64,000 nucleotides of DNA. Origin: Pseudescherichia sp031998825 (GTDB lineage: Bacteria; Pseudomonadota; Gammaproteobacteria; Enterobacterales; Enterobacteriaceae). A program made the position numbers and the translations under genes. Below, piece after piece: positions 51,137 to 60,641 of this stretch. The notes below the pieces were generated by a model that was not told the DNA's origin, did not search any database, and worked only from the letters and a program-made list of their open reading frames with translations. The DNA lies in contig NZ_DAMACX010000024.1 in the NCBI RefSeq assembly GCF_031998825.1, positions 6,832 to 70,831 of the forward strand. Reading direction: 5' to 3'. Position 1 is the stretch's first letter. Each line of letters begins with the position of its first letter.

Positions 51137-52041
51137 GTTCCGTCGATCTCTCCCAGCTTCCCGCCCCGGAAATTGTCGATGTGCCGGACTTTGAAGCCCT
51201 GCTGGCCGTGCGTAAAGCGGCGTTTGTCGCGCTTTATCCGGCTGACGAACAGGACGCGGTGCGGCGTACGCTGGCGCTGGAATCCGATCCGGTGGTGAAG
51301 CTGCTGCAGGAAAATACCTACCGGGAAATCCTCTTACGTCAGCGCATCAACGAGGCCGCCCAGGCTGTCATGGTGGCCTACGCGCTCAGCAGCGATCTGG
51401 ATCAGCTGGCTGCTAACTATGGCGTTGGGCGTCTGGTCGTCACGCCTGCAGATGATAACGCCGTGCCGCCGGTTGCGGCGGTGATGGAAACCGACGACGA
51501 GTTACGGCTGCGTGTACCGCAGGCATTTGAGGGCCTGTCCGTGGCCGGACCTACAGCGGCTTATGAATTTCATGCACGCAGCGCTGACGGGCGGGTTGCC
51601 GATGTGTCGGCAACCAGTCCCGCACCTGCAACGGTAGTTATCACGGTACTCAGTCGCGACGGGAACGGCGCTGCGCCTGCCGATCTGCTGGCCGTCGTGG
51701 ATGCGGCGCTGAATGATGAAAGTATTCGCCCCCTGGCGGACCGCGTGACGGTGCAGAGTGCGGACATCGTGCCGTATGAAGTCGATGCCACGCTGTATTT
51801 CTATCCGGGGCCGGAAGCAGAGCCAATCCTGGCCGCCGCCCGCGCCCAGCTTGAAAAGTACATAGCCAGCCAGGCAAGGCTGGGGCGTGATATCCGCCGC
51901 AGCGCTATCTATGGTGCCCTGCACGTTGAAGGTGTACAGCGCGTGGAGCTGGCAAGCCCGGCGCAGGATATGGTGCTGGATAAAACCCAGGCCGCATGGT
52001 GCGAGAGCTGGTCCGTGCTGACAGGTGGAACAGATGAATAG
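51133..52041 (+). CDS. J: Baseplate wedge protein gpJ
   Basis: 302 residues, exactly as P2 gpJ: QLPAPEIVDVPDFEALL, LLRQRINEAAQAVM, LDQLAANYGVGRLV, GRDIRRSAIYGALHVEGVQ. Forms the baseplate rim with gpI and gpW. Overlaps I by 8 bp. Confidence 0.96.
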   Translation: MSSVDLSQLPAPEIVDVPDFEALLAVRKAAFVALYPADEQDAVRRTLALESDPVVKLLQENTYREILLRQRINEAAQAVMVAYALSSDLDQLAANYGVGRLVVTPADDNAVPPVAAVMETDDELRLRVPQAFEGLSVAGPTAAYEFHARSADGRVADVSATSPAPATVVITVLSRDGNGAAPADLLAVVDAALNDESIRPLADRVTVQSADIVPYEVDATLYFYPGPEAEPILAAARAQLEKYIASQARLGRDIRRSAIYGALHVEGVQRVELASPAQDMVLDKTQAAWCESWSVLTGGTDE

Positions 52042-52639
52042 CCTGTTACCGCCGGGATCGTCTGCGCTGGAGCGCCGCCTTGCCGCTGCGTGCAGCGATA
52101 TTTCCGGGCTGAATGTGCCGCTGCGTGACCTGTGGAATCCTGACGCCTGCCCGGTGAAGTTTTTGCCGTACCTGGCCTGGGCGTTCTCCGTTGACCGCTG
52201 GGACGAAAGCTGGACGGAAGATGTTAAACGGCAGGTGGTGAAGGACGCATTTTTCATCCATCAGCACAAAGGGACCATCAGTGCGGTGCGCCGGGCTGTG
52301 CAGCCGTTCGGCTTCCTGATCCGCGTTATCGAATGGTGGAAAACCGGAGACACGCCGGGGACGTTCCGGCTGGATGTGGGCGTACAGGACCAGGGCATAA
52401 CAGAAGAAACCTATGCGGAGCTGGAGCGCGTAATCAGCGATGCAAAGCCCTGTAGCCGTCACATGCTGGGTATGAGCATCAATCTGCAGGTTAACGGAAC
52501 TATTCATATAAATGCGGGTTGTTACCACGGCGACGCCCTGACCGTATACCCCTATATCCCTGAGACGATTACCGTCAGCGGGGAATGCTATCCGGCTTCG
52601 GCCGTTCATCTGATCGATAACCTGAGAGTGAGCGCATGA
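52034..52639 (+). CDS. I: Tail protein gpI
   Basis: 201 residues, P2 gpI family (176 in P2): LLPPGSSALERRLAAAC, WNPDACPVKFLPYLAWAFSVDRWDE, KGTISAVRRAVQPFG. The baseplate component that holds the fibre. A ~25-residue longer end than P2. ATG 52034 within the J 3' end. Confidence 0.95.
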   Translation: MNSLLPPGSSALERRLAAACSDISGLNVPLRDLWNPDACPVKFLPYLAWAFSVDRWDESWTEDVKRQVVKDAFFIHQHKGTISAVRRAVQPFGFLIRVIEWWKTGDTPGTFRLDVGVQDQGITEETYAELERVISDAKPCSRHMLGMSINLQVNGTIHINAGCYHGDALTVYPYIPETITVSGECYPASAVHLIDNLRVSA

Positions 52640-53937
52640 CCGCGAAATACCTTGCCATTCTGACCAATCAGGGCGCGGCGCGTCTGGCGAACGCTGCCGC
52701 GCTCGGTACTAAAGTAAATCTGACGCAAATGGCTGTTGGTGATGCCAACGGCGTGCTGCCAACGCCTGACCCGGCGCAGACGGCGCTAATTAACCGCAAA
52801 CGCATTGCACCGATCAATCTGCTGTCAATTGACCCGACTAACACGAATCAGATTATCGCCGAGCAGATCATCCCAGAGGATGAGGGGGGGTGGTGGATAC
52901 GTGAAATCGGTCTCTACGACAGCGACGGCGTGCTGATTGCCGTGGCGAACTGCCCGGAAACCTACAAGCCGCAGCTTCAGGAGGGGAGCGGGCGCACGCA
53001 GACCATTCGCATGATTTTGATCGTGTCGAGCGCGGCGGCCGTCACGCTGAAAATCGACCCGTCGGTGGTGCTGGCTACTCGTAAATATGTGGATGATAAG
53101 GTGCTGGAGCTGAATCTCTATGTTGATGACCTGATGGCAAAACACCTTGCTGCAGCGGACCCTCATACTCAGTATGCGCCGAAAGAAAGCCCCACGCTGA
53201 CCGGCACGCCGAAAGCGCCAACAGCAACGGCAGGAAATAACTCAACCCAGATTGCTAATACGGCCTTCGTGCAGGCGGTGGTAACGGCATTAAACAATGC
53301 GCTGGCGCTTAAGGCCCCTCTGGCAAGCCCTGGTCTGACCGGAACGCCAACAGCACCGACAGCTGCGCAGACTGCCAATAATACCCAGATTGCGACCACT
53401 GCATTTGTAAAATCTGCGCTTGCCGGGCTGGTTGGTTCGTCTCCTGCGGCCCTGGATACGCTGAATGAACTGGCTGCGGCACTGGGTAACGATCCGAACT
53501 TTTCTACCACCGTGATGAATGCCCTGGCGGGCAAGCAGCCGCTAAACGGTACGTTAACCGATCTGTCAGGTAAGTCGGTTGCAGGCATTCTGGAATACCT
53601 TGGTTTGGTCAAAGGCGCAGTGATCACGGATCAGGGGACTAACATTTATGGTAAATGGCGACGATTTTCTGACGGTTCGATTGAGTTGCTGGGGTTTTCT
53701 GCCGCGCCAGGCTCTGATGGCATGACCAACGTTGTGTTTCCAATAGCATTGCCTGGCGCCCCTAATCCAGCATCAGTATTAGTTGCGCAGTTTTCCACGG
53801 CTATACCAACAACTCCAGTTGTTACGGTTTGTATTGCAGGCACATTGACATCAACTGGATTTCAGGCAAAAACATTAACGTCTTATTCCCCTACAGGAAG
53901 TGGTTTTAGCTGGAGAGTAATGTATGCGGCATTTTAA
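52636..53937 (+). CDS. H: Tail fibre protein gpH
   Basis: 433 residues (P2 669). The N-terminal baseplate-binding domain is P2-like (KYLAILTNQGAARLANAAALGTKVNLTQMAVGDANG, RIAPINLLSIDPTN). Two to three collagen-like trimer repeats follow (SPTLTGTPKAPTATAGNNSTQIANTAFV and its variants, ~185-265). The C-terminal receptor-binding part (~330-433) is short and its DNA from ~53640 is richer in A+T than the rest, a sign of fibre-tip exchange. It sets host range. Confidence 0.92.
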   Translation: MTAKYLAILTNQGAARLANAAALGTKVNLTQMAVGDANGVLPTPDPAQTALINRKRIAPINLLSIDPTNTNQIIAEQIIPEDEGGWWIREIGLYDSDGVLIAVANCPETYKPQLQEGSGRTQTIRMILIVSSAAAVTLKIDPSVVLATRKYVDDKVLELNLYVDDLMAKHLAAADPHTQYAPKESPTLTGTPKAPTATAGNNSTQIANTAFVQAVVTALNNALALKAPLASPGLTGTPTAPTAAQTANNTQIATTAFVKSALAGLVGSSPAALDTLNELAAALGNDPNFSTTVMNALAGKQPLNGTLTDLSGKSVAGILEYLGLVKGAVITDQGTNIYGKWRRFSDGSIELLGFSAAPGSDGMTNVVFPIALPGAPNPASVLVAQFSTAIPTTPVVTVCIAGTLTSTGFQAKTLTSYSPTGSGFSWRVMYAAF

Positions 53938-54322
53938 TCCGTTAACACGAACCGAAGCCGTGGACGGCATCCACGATCTGACTGGCACGACTGAATTACC
54001 GGACGACCACTGGTTTTTCACTCTGGAAACCGTGCCAGCAGGAAAGCTGATTGCCGTTGAGGCAGGAGAGCCTCTGTTGGTGGATGAGCCAGCGCCCACG
54101 AGAGAAGAGCTGGTAGCGGCGGCAGATGCACAAAAGCAGCTGTTGCGTACAGCAGCCAATGACTATATGAACAACAAACAGTGGCCGGGTAAGGCAGCTA
54201 TCGGCCGCCTGAAAGGCGAAGAGCTGGCACAGTATGGGCTGTGGCTTGATTATCTTGATGCGCTGGCCGCCATCGACACGGCAACCGCGCCGGATGTCGA
54301 ATGGCCGGAGAAACCGGAATAA
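53924..54322 (+). CDS. G: Tail fibre assembly protein gpG
   Basis: 132 residues, Caudovirales tail-fibre assembly chaperone: N-terminal fibre-matching part (HFNPLTRTEAVDGIHDLTG), C-terminal conserved GEELAQYGLWLDYLDALAAIDTATAPDVEWPEKPE. It overlaps the H end by 14 bp. Pairs with the specific H tip. Confidence 0.92.
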   Translation: MRHFNPLTRTEAVDGIHDLTGTTELPDDHWFFTLETVPAGKLIAVEAGEPLLVDEPAPTREELVAAADAQKQLLRTAANDYMNNKQWPGKAAIGRLKGEELAQYGLWLDYLDALAAIDTATAPDVEWPEKPE

Positions 54323-54327
54323 ACCAA

Positions 54328-54348
54328 CCCCGCGATGCGGGGTTTTTT
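54328..54348 (+). terminator. Terminator of the V–G operon
   Basis: CCCCGC-GAT-GCGGGG followed by six T, 6 bp after G. Confidence 0.9.
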
Positions 54349-54458
54349 AAGCCCTGATACCGGCGCGCATGGTCATTTATGACCGTGCCGGCCATCAACT
54401 GCAGCACGGTCAGAAGTGACCCTGCTCAATACAATTTTCCTGCGCCCCCTTCCTCCTG

Positions 54459-54478
54459 TTGTGCGAAACACCATACAA
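54459..54478 (+). promoter_or_regulatory. Ogr box of the FI late operon
   Basis: TTGT-GCGAAACACCAT-ACAA, TGT-N12-ACA type, 68 bp before FI start. The 224-bp gap G–FI holds no gene; P2 carries its Z/fun moron here. Confidence 0.8.
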
Positions 54479-54546
54479 CCCCCACCAACTGACCTGAAGC
54501 CCGCCAGCCTGCAACATGGTCCTGACCCATTCTCTGGAGAAACTTT

Positions 54547-55722
54547 ATGGCTCAGGATTCATATCACCACGGCGTCCGCGTGGAGGAGATTAACGAAGGC
54601 ACGCGCACGATCAGCACTGTCAGCACGGCCATCGTCGGGATGGTCTGTACGGCTGACGATGCCGACGCCGCCACGTTCCCGCTAAACAAGCCCGTTCTGC
54701 TGACTGACGTTCTGACGGCCAGCGGTAAGGCAGGCGAAAGCGGTACGCTGGCCCGCGCACTTGACGCTATCGGCGACCAGGCGAAGCCGGTAACGGTTGT
54801 TGTCCGCGTCCCCCAGGGCGAAACTGAGGCGGAAACCACCTCGAACATTATCGGCGGCGTGACAGCAGAGGGCCGACGTACTGGCATGAAAGCCCTGCTG
54901 GCCGCGCAAAGTCAGCTTGGCGTTAAGCCCCGTATTCTCGGCGTGCCGGGCCACGACACTAAAGCAGTCGCCACGGAACTGCTGAGCGTGGCGCAGTCCC
55001 TGCGCGGCTTTGCCTACCTTACTGCATACGGCTGCAAAACCATCGAAGAGGCGATTGCCTATCGCGCCAATTTCAGCCAGCGCGAGGGAATGCTGATCTG
55101 GCCTGATTTTGTCAGCTGGGACACCACCACGAACGCAGAGGCGACGGCATACGCCACCGCCCGCGCCCTCGGCCTGCGCGCCAAAATCGACAACGATACG
55201 GGCTGGCACAAATCCCTGTCTAACGTTGGCGTAAATGGCGTGACGGGAATTTCTGCGGACGTGTTCTGGGATCTGCAGGACCCGGCAACCGATGCGGGCC
55301 TGCTGAACCAGAACGATATCACCACGCTGATCCGTCGTGATGGTTTCCGCTTCTGGGGTTCCCGCTGTCTGAGCGACGATCCGCTTTTTGCGTTTGAGAA
55401 CTACACCCGCACCGCCCAGGTGCTGATGGACACAATGGCAGAGGGCCAGATGTGGGCGGTAGATAAGCCGCTTACCCCTTCACTGGCCCGCGACATTATC
55501 GAAGGTATCCGCGCCAAAATTCGCAACCTGGTGAATCAGGGTTATCTGCTTGGCGGTGATTGCTGGCTGGATGATTCGGTGAACGATAAAGACACCCTCA
55601 AGGCCGGTCAGCTGATGCTGGACTATGACTACACGCCAGTCCCGCCGCTGGAAAACCTGATGCTGCGCCAGCGCATCACCGATCGTTATCTGATGGACTT
55701 TTCAAGCCAGGTAAAAGGCTAA
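54547..55722 (+). CDS. FI: Tail sheath protein gpFI
   Basis: 391 residues (P2 396): YHHGVRVEEINEGTRTISTVSTAIVGMVCTA at the start and NVGVNGVTGISADVFWDLQDPATDAGLLNQNDITT in the centre. Contractile sheath subunit. Confidence 0.96.
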   Translation: MAQDSYHHGVRVEEINEGTRTISTVSTAIVGMVCTADDADAATFPLNKPVLLTDVLTASGKAGESGTLARALDAIGDQAKPVTVVVRVPQGETEAETTSNIIGGVTAEGRRTGMKALLAAQSQLGVKPRILGVPGHDTKAVATELLSVAQSLRGFAYLTAYGCKTIEEAIAYRANFSQREGMLIWPDFVSWDTTTNAEATAYATARALGLRAKIDNDTGWHKSLSNVGVNGVTGISADVFWDLQDPATDAGLLNQNDITTLIRRDGFRFWGSRCLSDDPLFAFENYTRTAQVLMDTMAEGQMWAVDKPLTPSLARDIIEGIRAKIRNLVNQGYLLGGDCWLDDSVNDKDTLKAGQLMLDYDYTPVPPLENLMLRQRITDRYLMDFSSQVKG

Positions 55723-55731
55723 GGGGAAAAA

Positions 55732-56247
55732 ATGGCACTGCCACGCAAACTGAAATACCTGAACCTGTTTAACGACGGGGAAAACTACATGGGTCTTGTG
55801 GAGTCCCTGACCCTGCCGAAATTTACGCAGAAATTCGAAAAATTCCGTGGTGGCGGTATGCCGGGCGCGGTCGATATCAGCATGGGCCTGGACGATGGCG
55901 CGCTGGATACTGAATTTGAGATCGGCGGCACTGAGGCCCTGCTCTTTAAGCAGCTGAAAGCAACCACTGTCGACGGCGTGCAGCTGCGCTTTGCGGAGTC
56001 CATCCAGCGCGATGATACCGGTGAAGTGCAGGCGGTGGAGCTGGTTGTGCGTGGCCGCCACAAGGAGCTGGATTCCGGCACGCATAAGCAGGGCGACAGC
56101 AGCACCACCAAAGTGTCCAGCACCAACAGCTACGCAAAGCTGACCATCAACGGCGAGGTCCTCTATGAAGTTGACCTGGTGAACATGGTGCACATCGTGG
56201 ATGGCGTGGATCTGATGGAAGCGCACCGCGCCGCTATCGGCCTGTAA
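55732..56247 (+). CDS. FII: Tail tube protein gpFII
   Basis: 171 residues (P2 172): LPRKLKYLNLFNDGENYMGLVESLTLPKFTQKFEKFRGGGMPGAVDI. Inner tube subunit, Hcp-like fold in contractile tails. 9 bp after FI. Confidence 0.96.
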   Translation: MALPRKLKYLNLFNDGENYMGLVESLTLPKFTQKFEKFRGGGMPGAVDISMGLDDGALDTEFEIGGTEALLFKQLKATTVDGVQLRFAESIQRDDTGEVQAVELVVRGRHKELDSGTHKQGDSSTTKVSSTNSYAKLTINGEVLYEVDLVNMVHIVDGVDLMEAHRAAIGL

Positions 56248-56304
56248 TTTATGGCGCGGGTAGCCGCGCCTTCTCTCTTCACTCTTTTTTAAAGCGGATT
56301 AATC

Positions 56305-56643
56305 ATGAAAAACGAAAAAAACGAACTGCCGGAAGACACACTGCCTGAAATCAAAAACGAAGCCACCGTAACGCTGGATGCACCGGTTATGCGCGGCAAG
56401 ACGGAAATTACAGAAATCGTTGTGCGTAAGCCTAACTCCGGGGCGCTGCGTGGCGCACGTCTCCAGGCGCTGATGGATATGGATGTGGATTCGATGATGC
56501 TGGTACTCCCCCGCGTCACCACCCCGGCGCTGACCCGAGCAGAGGTAATGATGCTGGAGCCGGGCGATCTGCTGCAGCTGTCACTGGAGCTGGTCAGTTT
56601 TTTGTTGCCGAAGTCGGCGATGTCAGCTTTCCCGCAGAGCTGA
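56305..56643 (+). CDS. E: Tail assembly protein gpE
   Basis: 112 residues: KTEITEIVVRKPNSGALRGARLQALMDMDVDSMMLVLPRVTTPALTRAEVM. Tape-measure chaperone whose last codons contain the T TTT TTG slip site. Confidence 0.93.
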   Translation: MKNEKNELPEDTLPEIKNEATVTLDAPVMRGKTEITEIVVRKPNSGALRGARLQALMDMDVDSMMLVLPRVTTPALTRAEVMMLEPGDLLQLSLELVSFLLPKSAMSAFPQS

Positions 56644-56777
56644 CCATAGAGGACCTGGTGGCGGATATCGCCACCGTGTTTCACTGGCCGCCCTCCGCCA
56701 CGGCTGATATGACGCTGACGGAACTTCTGGAGTGGCGGCATAAAGCCATTTTGAGAAGCGGGGCATCAGATGAGTGA
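56305..56777 (+). CDS. E': gpE+E' product by -1 ribosomal frameshift
   Basis: T TTT TTG at 56598-56604 fits the X XXY YYZ slippery rule in the E frame. After a -1 slip the frame reads FVAEVGDVSFPAELTIEDL … TLTELLEWRHKAILRSGASDE and stops at 56775-56777, giving about 157 residues with the GpE domain known from P2 E+E'. It overlaps the T start by 8 bp. Frameshifting here is established in P2. Confidence 0.88.
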
Positions 56778-59700
56778 TCGTAACCTGCGCCTGCAGGTTG
56801 TTTTAAACGCGGTTGATAAACTTACCCGCCCGTTCAAACAGGCGCGCGCCAGCACTCAGGAGCTGGCCGCTGCCGTCAAAAAATCCCGCGACGCCCTCAA
56901 AAAGATTAACCAGACCAGCTCGCAGCTGGACGGCTACCGCAAGCTGCAGGCAGAAAGCCAGAAGCTGGGCGACAGGCTGAGCTATGCCCGTCAGCGAGCC
57001 AGTATGCTGAGCAATGAGCTGGGACAGATGGGGCCGCCGTCACAGCGGCAGATTGTGGCGCTCGAACGCCAGCGGCTCGCAGTGCAGCGGCTTGAGGAAC
57101 GCCACGGCAGGCTGCAGCAAAAAGCCGCACAGGTGCGCGCAGAACTGTACCGGGTCGGGATATCCGCTAATGACGGGGCCAGCGCCACGGCCCGTATCAC
57201 CCGCGAAACCGAAAAATATAACCGCCAGCTGGCTGATCAGGAAGCCCGCCTGCGGCGCGTGGGTGAACAGCAGCGGAAGATGAACGCTGCCCGCGAGCAG
57301 TACAGCAAAACACTTGAGATGCGCGACAAGGTAGCGGGCGCAGGTGCTGCAATGACCGCAGCCGGGGTGGGTATGGGTGCGCCAGTCGTGGCGGCGGTTA
57401 AGAGCTACGCCAGCCTGGAAGATGCCATGAAAGGTGTGGCTAAACAGGTCAACGGGTTACGGGACGATAACGGCAATCGCACCGCACAATTTTACGAGCT
57501 GCAGGCCGCTATCAAAATGGCCAGTGAGCAGCTGCCGCTGCAGAACGGGGCCGTCGATTATGCTGCCCTGGTTGAAGGCGGCGCACGCATGGGAGTCGGA
57601 GAAAACGCCAAGACGTGGGCGGAGCTGAAAAAGGAGCTGCTTGATTTTGCCTCTGTGTCCGCAAAAGCGGCTACCGCGTTTGAGCTGCCCGCCGATCAGC
57701 TGGCTGAGGATTTAGGGAAAATTGCCGGGCTGTATAAGGTCCCTACAAATGAGATTGAGCGCCTGGGCGATGTGATCAACTACCTCGACGATAACGCGAA
57801 ATCGAAAGGTGCGGACATTATCAACGTGATGCAACGTATGGGGGGCGTGGCTGACAAGCTGGACTTCCGCAAAGCTGCCGCGCTGGGATCGACGTTCCTG
57901 ACCCTGGGCGCCGCGCCGGAAGTCGCCGCAAGCGCATCCAATGCAATGGTGCGTGAGCTGTCGATCGCCAGTATGCAAAGCAAAAGCTTTATGGATGGTA
58001 TGAATGCGCTGAAACTGAAACCCGCGCAGCTTGAAAAAGACATGGCGAGAGACAGCATGGGGACCATAACCCGCGTGCTGGAAATGGTTAACCGGCTGCC
58101 GAAAGACAGGCAAATGAACGTCCTGACGCAGCTGTTTGGCAAGGAATTTGGGGATGATGCCGGGAAGCTGGCAAACAATATGGGGGAGCTGTACCGCCAG
58201 TTAGGGCTGGTTAAAGGCGCAGCATCAACCGGGTCAATGCAGAAAGAATCCGATATTAATAAAGATTCACTCTCTGCGCAGTGGATGCTGGTTAAAGCCG
58301 GAACGGCAAACGTCATGAGTGGCCTGGGTGAAACGCTTCGCGGGCCACTGATGGAAATCATGGGCTACATCAAACAGGTTACAGGCGGCATTCGCCGCTG
58401 GGTTGAGGCTAACCCGGAGCTGGCAGGCAGGATGATGAAGGTTGCCGCTGTTGTTGCCGCTGTGACGGTTGCGCTGGGCACGCTGGCGATCGCGCTAGCT
58501 GCCGTGCTGGGGCCGCTGGCGCTGCTTCGCTTCGGTGCCAGTATGTTATCAACGCGGGGGCTTGCCCGGTTAAGTCCTTTGCTGGGAGGCCTGGGCAAAG
58601 TTTTCACCTCGCTGGGTCCGGGGCTGAATATATCAGGTGCAGGATTCCAGAAGCTGTTCGGGCTGTTTTCAGGTGGCGAAGCGGGAGAGGCTGTTAGCTG
58701 GCTGGATAAAATCCGTAATGCTCTCGGCTCTTTCGGTGGCGATGCCGAGGATAAAGGCTTACTTGACGCCTTCACAGACGGTGCAATGGGAAAAATCAAG
58801 GAGCACGCGCAGCAGGCGGGTGAAGCCCTGGTTGCATCGGTCCGTAACCCAATGGTGGCTATCCGCGCACTCGGTACGCAGCTGCGCGGGATGGCCGCGC
58901 TGGCGTTCGCACCGTTACTGACCTCTGTTCGTGGTGCTGGCGGCGTACTGCGTTGGCTGGTTATGTCTCCGCTGGCGCTGCTTCGCACCGGATTAATGTT
59001 TCTTTCCGGCGCGCTGACGGTGTTGTTAAGCCCGATAGGGCTGGTTGTGGCCGCGCTGGCCGGGGTGGCGCTGGTTGTCTGGAAATACTGGGAGCCGATT
59101 AAGGCGTTTCTGGGCGGTGTGGTTGAAGGATTTAAGGCGGCATCTGCCCCGATTGCTGCCGCTTTTGAACCGCTGCGGCCCGTGTTCCAGTGGATAGGCG
59201 ATAAGGTGCAGGCGCTGTGGGGATGGTTCACTGACCTGCTGAATCCGGTGAAATCAACCTCACAGGAGCTGCAGAGTGCAGCGGGAATGGGACGGCAGTT
59301 TGGTGAGGCGCTGGCTGATGGACTCAGCATGGTTATGCACCCGCTGGAAACGCTGAAATCCGGCGTGTCGTGGTTACTGGAAAAGCTGGGGATCGTCAGC
59401 AAGGAGGCGGCAAAAGCGAAGCTGCCTGAGCAGGTTGCCCGGCAGCAGCCAGCCACGGTAAGCAGTGATGGCCGGGTTACTCTGCCCGCCGGGGGCTCAC
59501 CGTATGCCGGGTACGGAATGCCTGGGTTTGCAGGCTTCCATGATAATGGTGGCGTGATCCCCCGCGGTCAGTGGGGCGTGGTGGGTGAGAATGGCCCGGA
59601 GATCGTAAACGGTCCCGCCAGAATAACCAGCCGCCGCCGTACTGCTGCACTGGCTGCTGCAGCTGCCTTTGCATTTAGCGGCGCAGCACAACCCGCTGCG

Positions 59701-60180
59701 GCGGCCATGACGCCATTTACTGAAACACCTGTCAGTGAATATCGCGTTCAGCCCCCTCCGCGTGCCGTTGAGCTGGCAGGCATAACGGCTTCTACACGGA
59801 GAGCATTGCCGCAGCCAGCAGAGCTATTAACACGTTACGCGCCTGAACTACCGGAGCAGGATGCAGCGCCCCGGCGGGCTGAATCACTGACTAATGCGGC
59901 GTCACTGGCATTCGGTAATCTTTCCCGTGTGCAGGAGCCGAAGCCGCTGCACCCGTTAAGTCTGCCAGCAGTGGAATACCGGGAGGAAATACCGCGCCGT
60001 GTGTCTGCGCCTGTGGTCACTCAGCCCGTCAGTATTCACGCGCCAATCAGCATTTATGCCCAGCCAGGGCAAAGCGCTGCCGACATAGCCAGTGAGGTAG
60101 CGCGACAGCTTGATGAGCGGGAACGCCGGGCAAGTGCCCGCACACGCAGTAATTTTTCAGACATGGGAGACTTCGAATGA
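56770..60180 (+). CDS. T: Tape-measure protein gpT
   Basis: 1136 residues, longer than P2 gpT (815). N-terminal coiled coil (~5-190: LRLQVVLNAVDKLTRPFKQA), a phage tail-tape domain (~190-520), several hydrophobic segments (~560-590, ~710-760) and a Pro/Ala-rich C-terminal extension with FHDNGGVIPRGQWGVVGENGPEIVNGPARI (~915-950). Tail length scales with its length, so this tail may be longer than that of P2. Confidence 0.93.
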   Translation: MSDRNLRLQVVLNAVDKLTRPFKQARASTQELAAAVKKSRDALKKINQTSSQLDGYRKLQAESQKLGDRLSYARQRASMLSNELGQMGPPSQRQIVALERQRLAVQRLEERHGRLQQKAAQVRAELYRVGISANDGASATARITRETEKYNRQLADQEARLRRVGEQQRKMNAAREQYSKTLEMRDKVAGAGAAMTAAGVGMGAPVVAAVKSYASLEDAMKGVAKQVNGLRDDNGNRTAQFYELQAAIKMASEQLPLQNGAVDYAALVEGGARMGVGENAKTWAELKKELLDFASVSAKAATAFELPADQLAEDLGKIAGLYKVPTNEIERLGDVINYLDDNAKSKGADIINVMQRMGGVADKLDFRKAAALGSTFLTLGAAPEVAASASNAMVRELSIASMQSKSFMDGMNALKLKPAQLEKDMARDSMGTITRVLEMVNRLPKDRQMNVLTQLFGKEFGDDAGKLANNMGELYRQLGLVKGAASTGSMQKESDINKDSLSAQWMLVKAGTANVMSGLGETLRGPLMEIMGYIKQVTGGIRRWVEANPELAGRMMKVAAVVAAVTVALGTLAIALAAVLGPLALLRFGASMLSTRGLARLSPLLGGLGKVFTSLGPGLNISGAGFQKLFGLFSGGEAGEAVSWLDKIRNALGSFGGDAEDKGLLDAFTDGAMGKIKEHAQQAGEALVASVRNPMVAIRALGTQLRGMAALAFAPLLTSVRGAGGVLRWLVMSPLALLRTGLMFLSGALTVLLSPIGLVVAALAGVALVVWKYWEPIKAFLGGVVEGFKAASAPIAAAFEPLRPVFQWIGDKVQALWGWFTDLLNPVKSTSQELQSAAGMGRQFGEALADGLSMVMHPLETLKSGVSWLLEKLGIVSKEAAKAKLPEQVARQQPATVSSDGRVTLPAGGSPYAGYGMPGFAGFHDNGGVIPRGQWGVVGENGPEIVNGPARITSRRRTAALAAAAAFAFSGAAQPAAAAMTPFTETPVSEYRVQPPPRAVELAGITASTRRALPQPAELLTRYAPELPEQDAAPRRAESLTNAASLAFGNLSRVQEPKPLHPLSLPAVEYREEIPRRVSAPVVTQPVSIHAPISIYAQPGQSAADIASEVARQLDERERRASARTRSNFSDMGDFE

Positions 60181-60641
60181 TGATGGTGCTGGGGTTATTC
60201 GTTTTCACGCTGAAAACAGTCCCGTATCAGGAGCTGCAGCTGCAGCGCCAGTGGAGACACGCCAGTAACAGCCGGGTTAACGCCCGGCCAGTGCTGCAGT
60301 TTGTCGGGCCCGATACGGACACTGTCACGCTTAACGGTACGCTAATGCCTGCCATCACTGGCGGCAATCTATCGATGCTGACGCTGGACCAGATGGCGGA
60401 GACGGGCAAAGCCTGGCCCCTGATTGAGGGCAGCGGCACGATTTACGGCATGTTTGTTATAGAAAGTATCAGCCAGACTAAACGCGAATTTTTCAGTGAT
60501 GGCGCAGCGCGACAGATTGAATTCATGATCACCCTGAAAAGGGTGGATGAGTCGCTGAATGAAATGCTGGGCGATCTTTCGGGGCAGCTAACCCAGCTTA
60601 AGGATTCTGCAATTTCGATGGCCGGGGGGTTATTGTCATGA
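60177..60641 (+). CDS. U: Tail tip/tube terminator protein gpU
   Basis: 154 residues (P2 159): LGLFVFTLKTVPYQELQLQRQWRHASNSRVNARPVLQFVGPDTDTVTLNGTLMP. ATGA overlap with T; ATGs at 60180 and 60183 are alternative starts. Confidence 0.94.
   Translation: MMMVLGLFVFTLKTVPYQELQLQRQWRHASNSRVNARPVLQFVGPDTDTVTLNGTLMPAITGGNLSMLTLDQMAETGKAWPLIEGSGTIYGMFVIESISQTKREFFSDGAARQIEFMITLKRVDESLNEMLGDLSGQLTQLKDSAISMAGGLLS

Noticed and set aside
58365..59456. 363-residue open frame opposite the tape-measure gene
   Set aside because: Ser/Pro/Ala-rich shadow of T in a GC-rich region; no homology recalled.
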